Source of the DNA: Candidatus Peribacteria bacterium
GTDB taxonomy: Bacteria; Patescibacteria; JAEDAM01; Absconditabacterales; Absconditicoccaceae
Assembly (NCBI GenBank): GCA_031288635.1
Contig: JAITQZ010000059.1
Location: 1-5,113 of the forward strand
Direction: 5' to 3'
DNA: 5,113 nt
Shown here: positions 1 to 5,113 of the stretch, piece after piece
How positions within the stretch are numbered: position 1 is the stretch's first letter
Layout: every line of letters starts with the position of its first letter
Notes under the pieces: generated by a model
The model's input: only the letters and a program-made list of their open reading frames with translations
The model's database searches: none
What the model was told of the DNA's origin: nothing
Program-made: the position numbers and the translations under genes

Positions 1-151
1 GATAAACAATTAAAATACACTATGTAGTACCGACATATTTAGCTATCTCATCAAGGACATATTACTTCTAATCTATTATTTTATTTAAAAGTGTGCATTT
101 CGCTTGAAATTTAAAGAAGTAGTTTTAGTAGATTTTCCCTATTGTTTCCTT

Positions 152-166
152 GATAGTATAACTATC
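152..166. repeat. Short perfect inverted repeat upstream of the promoter
   Basis: GATAGT-ATA-ACTATC is a perfect 6-bp dyad with a 3-nt centre, ending 23 bp before the -35 box at 190. Its position fits a regulator-binding site. As RNA it would be a weak AU-rich hairpin, and the T-run at about 180-185 is too far downstream for a classical terminator. A dyad of this size in AT-rich DNA may be chance. Confidence 0.25.
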
Positions 167-189
167 TATTCAAATCAGATTTTTTGTAC

Positions 190-217
190 TTGACATTAAT
201 ATTAGTAATCTTATACT
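190..217 (+). promoter_or_regulatory. Predicted sigma70-type promoter upstream of the giant CDS
   Basis: A perfect -35 hexamer TTGACA (190-195) is followed after 16 bp by TATACT (212-217), five of six matches to the -10 consensus. Transcription would begin near 224, giving a leader of about 120 nt before ATG 344. It points toward the only gene in the window. The AT-richness of the region makes chance -10 matches common, but the exact -35 and good spacing make this the best promoter here. The -10 lies inside an 11-bp palindrome, TTATA-C-TATAA (211-221), which may be coincidental. Confidence 0.6.
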
Positions 218-265
218 ATAAATATATTATGTTATAAAATTATGAAAAGGGAAGTGGAAAATACT

Positions 266-287
266 GAAAAGGTAGCGAAAAAGTAGC
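266..287 (+). repeat. Imperfect 11-bp tandem direct repeat in the leader
   Basis: GAAAAGGTAGC (266-276) is followed immediately by GAAAAAGTAGC (277-287), a 10/11 match. It lies in a purine-rich tract (242-290) between the two promoter candidates. If the promoter at 190-217 is used, the repeat lies in the 5' untranslated RNA. Its role is unknown; a protein-binding or RNA-binding site is possible, and slippage-derived noise is also possible. Confidence 0.45.
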
Positions 288-306
288 AAAATTTGGGGAA
301 TGAGAG

Positions 307-312
307 TATAAT
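307..312 (+). promoter_or_regulatory. Second -10-like box (TATAAT) close to the start codon
   Basis: A perfect TATAAT sits 31 bp before ATG 344. No convincing -35 is found 16-18 bp upstream, where the sequence is near TAGCAA, and there is no extended TGn. If used, transcription would begin near 319. That excludes ATG 317 as a start and supports ATG 344, with a leader of about 25 nt. It could equally be a chance match in AT-rich DNA. Confidence 0.3.
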
Positions 313-343
313 AGAGATGTGTTTTATATGCTTATGGATAGTA

Positions 344-3300
344 ATGATTAATGTGATTAAACTACCAGAACAACTTATTAAAAATAGTAAATTATGAGCT
401 ATTATTTCTAGTTTATATCAAAATCTCATGAAAACTGGAGCTCAAGAGCCATATAGCTCGTTGACTGAGTTTTTGAAAAAAAATGATTTCAATGGACAAG
501 AAGGATTACTTCACGAGATAGAAGGACAATGTAATAGGGAGCATATCAACTTAACTTTTGACCTTATTGAAGAAGAAGGTTTTTCTCTCAATACTCTATT
601 ACATACTAAAGGAGGCTTTTCTGGGAATGAATTAGAGAATTATCTTTATCAACTGGAATTGAATCCTAGTGGAAATGAACTTGGGAAGGCAATAGCAAAG
701 GCAATTCAGAAGATTTTACAGGATGCTATAGGGAAGAAATTAGATACTATTGCTGATAATAAGACGAAAACTGAAGCTAAAAAAGCTTTCGCTGATTTGG
801 ATAGAAAGAGTCTTTCAACTTTTCTGAATGATTTGAAATACTTTTTAGATGAGAGGAAAGGACAAGTGAAGAATTTACAATTGGATAATCTTTTTATTAG
901 TAATAGGGATATTGTAGACTATTTAACTTCTACCTCTGTAATACAAGTTGCTGATTATAGTGGGAATAGTTTATGACGAAATCGTGATTTGAAAAAGAAT
1001 TTAGATGCTTTAGTGTCTCGTGAAGTTCACGAAAAAGTTGAAGATACAGTTAATCGAGTGAGCAAATTTGCGGATACTCTCAAAGATACCTTTTCCAATA
1101 GTATGCCAACTATTAAAGCTGTCTTTACACAATATCCTTATGATGTCAAACTACTGAAATCAAAGTATTCTGATTTTGAATCACAATTGGAGGTTTTGGA
1201 AAATAAAAAACTGCAACTTAATGAAGACAATACCGCTACTGAAGCACAAATTGTTGCAGTAGAACAGGAAATGCAAGAGCTCAGTTGGAAATATTACAAA
1301 AAGGCTCTGGAAGAAAAGGAGCCTGATTTAGCTGAAGTCTTACAAGAATTACGAGAAAAAGAGTTTGATTATAGTTTGATAGATAGAACAAAATTGCAAA
1401 ATCTACTCTATTGGATTAAGGATAGAAAAGTCGAAGAAATGGAAAAAAATAATATTATTTCTGGGATTTTTAATATCAAGCAGCCAGTAGACGAGATGTA
1501 TTTCAAGGATTTTATGAATAATCTGGTAGATATCAATCAAACAGAAATCAAAATCCCCAATGGAAATGTGGTTTTCAAGGTAACGAAGCATATTAAAACT
1601 TGACCAAATCCTACACTGAAAGATTTGGATACTACCAATAAGGTGGATTCTTTGCCTCTTGAGTATGAGATTGATATAGAGCACGCTCATAATCTGACCG
1701 TAGAAAATAGGATGCAACTCAATGCTCTTTTGGCGGATTGTTGGGTAGATGCTAATCGTAAAGTTGCTAGACTAAGTGGAGATAAAGTAGGGAGACTGAT
1801 TTATCTGTATTTTATTGGGAATAAAATTAATACCTTGGAAAGTATTAGTCCTACTGCAGAAAAGTCATTGAAAGATAAATTTGGAGATTTCAAAGAAACC
1901 TATGAGAAAAATCCTGAAGAAGACAATAAAACTCCAGAGGAGAAAGAGAAAGCTGAGAATGAATTTGCAAAAGCTTGGAAAGAGCTTGCTGGATATTCAT
2001 TTGACGAAGACCAGAAACCGGAAGATGAAAATCATATTCCTGGGTTTAAAAAGGGTACCAGACTTCGAGTTTCTATTGGAGATAGTGAAGTTCCTCCCTT
2101 AGAACAAGGTGGAAGGTCTTGGGTTCAAATGGAGCTGTTGGATACTACGAGTAAGCCTGATAAATTTCAAGTAAAACTGAGTGGAGGAGAATTAAAAGCA
2201 GGAGATTTTGAAGGGAAAACCTTATGGATTGATAAAACTCCTGAAAAATTAGAACATTTTAAAACTAAGAGTGGGAATGCTTTTCTAAAGCTACCAGATC
2301 CTAATGCTTCCAATTCTCCACTTGAACATCTCAAAAAAGTACAAGCTTCCAAAATCCCAGAAGAGAAGAAACTTAAGGCAGCTTTTGATACGGTTGGACG
2401 AAATGGTAAACAATTGACTGGGAAGTTTTTTAATGCAGAGAAAGGAAGTTCGGAAGAAGAACCTCTTGAATATTTTGGTTATCAAGACACGGAATATGAT
2501 GACACAGGAGCTGAACATAAACAGAATATTATGTTTAAAGTGACGCACAATCCTAACAAAAAAACTTTCAAGGTGGAAGGCTCATTTGTAAAACACGAGA
2601 CAGAGATAGGAAAAGATGGGAAAGAAAAAATAGTACCAAAAAGATATAATTTTGGGGATGATGGACGTGAAATGGATTATAATAGTTTTATGCTGTTTGT
2701 TTCAGAAAAAGGACTCAAACCGCGAAGGACAGCTGAAGCGAAAGCTCTCAAAGACCAGCAGGATAAAAAAGATATTAGTATGGTTAATGCTAAGAAAAGG
2801 AAACGAAATTGGTTTTCTGCCAAGACTATTTCTCAAGGAGTTAAAGGAATTTGGAAGAAAATTAATGATGGAATTGACCAGTATAATAAAGATCAAGTAG
2901 ACAAATTTAATGATTGGATGGTGGAAGATTTAGGAATTTATGATATTGTCGCTAAAACGTTAGGATTTATTCCTTCGGTAAAAGAAGCTGCTGCAGGTCT
3001 CCAAATGGAGCATTATTTAGAAAGAGATAATAAAATCCGGAAGAAAATAGATTTTTGGCTAGGAAAGTTTAGGGCAGATCCAGATTTTTGAACCAGCTTT
3101 GAGACACCGTGAAAGTTTTTTTCTACTATGTTTGATGGGAAATCTCTACAGAGTCTTATTTTGGGTGGAAAATCCTTGAGTGCTGCAACTATTAATGATG
3201 TATCTCATTTTACTCCTCCAATGTTATATGTCGTTGCTGCAGCTTTGATTGCTAATATTGAGAAAGGAGGAGGAATGTACCGTGGATTGGCTAAATTTGG

Positions 3301-5062
3301 TAATAGTGGACTGTGGGTAAAAGCTTTACTTTGAAAAAAACATCATCAACAGTTTTTAGATGCAAAGGCAGAGTTAATCGCAGAAATCAATTCTGGTAAG
3401 AAGAATAATGACCAATTGCAAGACCAACTGGCGAAGTGTGAAATTGAATATATTGTAAATAACATTAACGGAGCTGCAGGAGGTCAAAGATTTGGGTCTT
3501 ATGAAAAAAGAGGAATTCCAGGGAAGGAAGGTACAGATTATATAGATAACCCTTCAAAAAGACTACTTTCTGGGAAATTTGCGTCAGAATTGGATTCTGC
3601 TTTCAATAAATGGAGCGATAAGAGTAGCGTAGAAGAAAAGTTTAATGGGATTAAACATAATAATTTTCAGCTTGCGAAAGTTGATTTTGAGCGTTTTCTT
3701 TCCTCTGATAGATTTTCTGCAGCTTTGGCAAATTTCAAGAAAATGGGAATGTTGATAAAAACACCAGAACAACATAAGATTTTTCAAAGATGTTTTACGA
3801 CATTACTGCTGAGTGGACAATTGAAAACTCGCGCTGATAAGGTACTCAGAAAACGAATGCTGAATATTGCCAGAACATATGGATTTGTTCCTGGTATGGT
3901 AGTAAAGGATTTTGATCATCCAGAAAAGGTGTATCATCTTTTGAAGAAAGCAAGTTGAGGAAGTTTTGAGCAAGCTATAAAATATCGTGCTGCTGATTTT
4001 AGTGTAGGTAGCCATAACATTGACATCAAGAGTTTATCTAAAGATATTGAAAAACGACGAAATATGGAAGATAACTATGATAAACTTACAACATTTTTCA
4101 AAAATACTCTTATGACTACGGATTGGAAGGAAAAGGATGATGCTACTATGCAAGATTTCAAAGATAAGATGATGGAAAATTCGCCGGAATTGACGGATAA
4201 TGACTTGATTCAAAATCCAGAATTTGCTAATCAAGGGGGACTCTCTAGTTCAAAAGCGGTGATGGATATTATGCTGGAATATGCAAATGGGAAATTCAAA
4301 GGGGATGACCCGGAAAAAATAGGTGCTAAGCAATTATACCGAAAAACACTTACCAACGATATTAAAAAAATTGATACTTCTAATAAAACTGCTTTGAAAT
4401 TTGTACTTAATCAATTTTTAACGATGTTTAGCGAAAGAGGATTTTGAGAAGCAGATAAGGAAGGTATTGTGATACGATTAAAAACAGCACAATTTTACAA
4501 GAAACAAATAGAAAGTCACAATGGCAGTCCTATTACTTCTGAAATAGAAATTTGAAAAGAAAGAGTGACAACCGGTACTATTTTCTCAGATGATTGGAAA
4601 GACCTCATCAAATTTGCTATCAAAGGGAATGTTTTAAATGCCGGGAACGGGAATCCTCCTACAGAGTTTAATCAGGCTTTAGAAGCATTTTACCAGATAT
4701 TTGAATCTCAAATTGATAGTATTGTGTCAGATGACATTATTACGGGAACCTTTGGAGAAATATACACCAAGACCAAACACAGTAAATTAGCTGGTCGGGA
4801 TGACTATACCAAAGTAAAAGTCAATGAAAATAAATTTGGTTGGGATGAAAGTCAGATGAAAAACGAAGATGGTATGAGTAAAGAAGAAAGAAGCCGAAAA
4901 AGAATGGTATATAAAGACCCTACTCAATTTGTGAATAAAGACATGGAGGATTTAGAAAGGAGACTGAATAATAAGAATATTAAACTTTGAACTAAAAAAC
5001 CTTTGATGAGAGTACAACAAATTGAGGACGATAAGGTGACGACAAGAGCTGTGGGAACATAA
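344..5062 (+). CDS. Giant uncharacterised protein (~1572 aa), readable only with UGA as glycine (code 25)
   Basis: Seven standard-code ORFs starting at 428, 989, 1625, 3128, 3416, 4064 and 4565 share one frame. The joins contain only TGA stops, so with TGA as sense they form one ORF ending at TAA 5060-5062. I recognise no family and assign no function. Order of parts (residues from ATG 344): helical N-terminus; coiled coil 270-335; acidic linkers 516-564; beta-rich modules 568-641 and 679-795; basic KKRKR patch near 816; short hydrophobic helix 958-972 followed by GGG; long helical charged C-terminal half; basic/acidic tail. There are only about four cysteines and no clear signal peptide or membrane span, so a cytoplasmic location is inferred. 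ATG 344 is preferred because it follows both promoter candidates and has a weak GGA at 336-338. ATG 317 would add nine hydrophobic residues; ATG 428 has no ribosome-binding site, and the frame is open above it. The reading frame is very well supported; the product is unknown. Confidence 0.9.
1151..1348 (+). other. Predicted coiled-coil segment of the giant protein (residues ~270-335)
   Basis: The segment beginning LLKSKYSDFESQLEVLENKK and running to LQELREKE is rich in Leu, Glu, Lys and Gln, with hydrophobic residues spaced three to four apart. A short NEDNTAT break lies near residue 294, which fits a helical hairpin or a broken coiled coil. Such segments usually mediate oligomerisation or act as spacers. 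The call rests on composition and spacing by eye, without a scoring program. Confidence 0.45.
2045..2266 (+). other. Predicted small beta-rich module (residues ~568-641)
   Basis: After a strongly acidic linker (residues 516-564), the composition changes to alternating hydrophobic residues typical of beta strands: TRLRVSIG, SWVQMELLD, KFQVKLSGG, KTLWIDKTP. Turn-forming Gly, Pro and Asp separate the strands. The length and pattern resemble a small SH3- or OB-like barrel, but I cannot assign a family. No catalytic motif is visible. Confidence 0.35.
2378..2728 (+). other. Predicted second beta-rich module (residues ~679-795)
   Basis: Strand-like segments LTGKFFNA, LEYFGYQD, NIMFKVTHN, KTFKVEGSFV and KIVPKRYNFG alternate with polar, Gly/Asp-rich turns, then end in a helix-like stretch with an aromatic/hydrophobic core (YNSFMLFVSEKG) and a basic LKPRR. 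About 20 residues later comes the basic patch KKRKR (residues 816-820), which could contact nucleic acid, membrane or an acidic partner. The pairing with the preceding beta module suggests tandem small domains, but no sequence identity between them is obvious. No family recognised. Confidence 0.33.
3215..3259 (+). other. Short hydrophobic helix with Gly-rich flank (residues 958-972)
   Basis: PPMLYVVAAALIANI is the most hydrophobic stretch of the protein, followed by EKGGG. At about 13 apolar residues it is shorter than a usual membrane span, so it is more likely a buried helix or a membrane-touching segment. It begins about 35 residues after a pair of UGA-encoded glycines (916 and 923), in a part of the protein that looks like a new domain. 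Confidence 0.3.
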
Positions 5063-5113
5063 ATAGTTTTGTGTAAATAGAACATTAGGGAACAGAATAG
5101 ATTGACTGAATGA
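5063..5113 (+). other. Downstream intergenic stub, possibly the start of a next gene
   Basis: No hairpin followed by a T-run is seen after the TAA at 5060-5062, so transcription may continue downstream. AGGGAA at 5087-5092 lies 10 nt before a TTG (5103) and 17 nt before an ATG (5110). From TTG 5103 the frame reads TTG ACT GAA TGA, which would stay open under code 25. The window ends there, so neither start can be supported. Confidence 0.15.

Larger units (their letters stand above)
1..316. other. AT-rich intergenic region without a recognisable gene
   Basis: All three + frames close early when only TAA/TAG are used as stops (for example TAG at 25-27), and the minus strand is broken by many TTA/CTA complements. 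The eight codons before TAG 25-27 could be the tail of an upstream gene but are too few to judge. No tRNA or other structured RNA was recognised. Small dyads occur at 97-110 (ATTTC/GAAAT, 4-nt loop) and 152-166. The rest holds the promoter elements and the purine-rich leader listed separately. Confidence 0.6.
395..4990 (+). other. Ten in-frame UGA codons, probably decoded as glycine
   Basis: In-frame TGA codons begin at 395, 974, 1601, 3089, 3110, 3332, 3956, 4445, 4553 and 4988, corresponding to residues 18, 211, 420, 916, 923, 997, 1205, 1368, 1404 and 1549. TAA and TAG are absent from the same frame over more than 1500 codons of AT-rich DNA, where tens would be expected by chance. Local contexts suit glycine: IKT-G-PNP, PDF-G-TSFETP-G-KFF, KAS-G-GSF, RGF-G-EAD. 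By my count there are about 92 GGN codons, so UGA would be about a tenth of the glycines. About 15 TGG codons serve for Trp, which argues against UGA=Trp, where UGA usually dominates. The cognate tRNA-Gly(UCA) is not in the window. Confidence 0.85.

Noticed and set aside
97..110. Hairpin ATTTC-GCTT-GAAAT as a terminator of an upstream gene
   Set aside because: Five mostly AT pairs with no following T-run; too weak to support.
242..286. 14-codon leader peptide MKREVENTEK... ending at TAG
   Set aside because: It has no ribosome-binding site, no regulatory codon run and no attenuator-like hairpin after it. A random ORF of this size is expected.
1403..1717. Antisense ORF of 104 codons, and shorter minus-strand ORFs at 2167-2352, 2291-2548, 2702-2896, 3584-3787, 3803-4015 and 4034-4234
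   Set aside because: They lie opposite the long coding frame, have the Ile/Phe/Ser-rich composition of reverse-complemented Lys/Glu-rich genes, and show no ribosome-binding sites.
1881..2102. Plus-strand out-of-frame ORFs (also 2652-2900)
   Set aside because: They overlap the main frame, are extremely Lys/Arg-rich, and are frame-shift shadows of the acidic/lysine-rich coding sequence.
3215..3259. Transmembrane helix
   Set aside because: The apolar run is only about 13 residues, ends in Asn-Ile-Glu-Lys, and lies in the middle of a soluble-looking protein.
428..4990. Seven separate genes, or a decayed pseudogene split by nonsense mutations
   Set aside because: All pieces share one frame with no frameshift, the linkers are open, and the only interruptions are TGA. 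A decaying gene would also collect TAA, TAG and frameshifts. Separate genes would not all keep the same frame with no intergenic DNA, and most of the fragments lack ATG starts.
395..4990. UGA read as tryptophan (code 4, Mycoplasma-like)
   Set aside because: TGG is used about 15 times and outnumbers TGA, the reverse of typical code-4 genomes. Contexts such as before PNP, GSF and within PDF-x-TSFETP-x-KFF suit glycine better. Not fully excluded without a tRNA or an alignment.
395..4990. UGA read as selenocysteine
   Set aside because: Ten scattered sites in a large non-redox protein with no downstream SECIS-like hairpins noticed do not fit selenoprotein genes.

Overview
The window holds essentially one gene. 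Read with the standard code, the + strand shows a string of medium ORFs. All of the real ones lie in the same reading frame, and each is separated from the next only by TGA. No TAA or TAG occurs in that frame from 287 to 5059. Reading TGA as a sense codon joins them into a single ORF of about 1572 codons (344-5062, ending in TAA) with ten internal TGA codons. The sequence is AT-rich, TGG is used normally for tryptophan, and the TGA sites sit in glycine-like contexts. This points to genetic code 25 (UGA = glycine), known from the candidate phyla Absconditabacteria (SR1) and Gracilibacteria (BD1-5), or to a phage or other element of such a host. The phylum is an inference: no marker gene is present.

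Layout: 1-316 is an AT-rich intergenic region. It contains a small dyad (152-166), a good sigma70-type promoter (TTGACA at 190-195, TATACT at 212-217), an 11-bp imperfect tandem repeat (266-287) and a second -10-like TATAAT (307-312). The giant CDS follows, with its most likely start at ATG 344 (alternatives 317 and 428). After its TAA, about 50 bases remain; they show no terminator hairpin and at most the first codons of a next gene.

I do not recognise the encoded protein. It is about 1572 aa, highly charged, poor in cysteine, and has no convincing signal peptide (from the 344 start) or transmembrane helix. Visible architecture: a helical N-terminal part, a coiled coil near residues 270-335, acidic linkers (516-564), two predicted beta-rich modules (about 568-641 and 679-795), a basic patch (815-823), a short hydrophobic Gly-flanked helix (958-972), and a long, mostly helical C-terminal half. 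No function can be assigned from the sequence alone.
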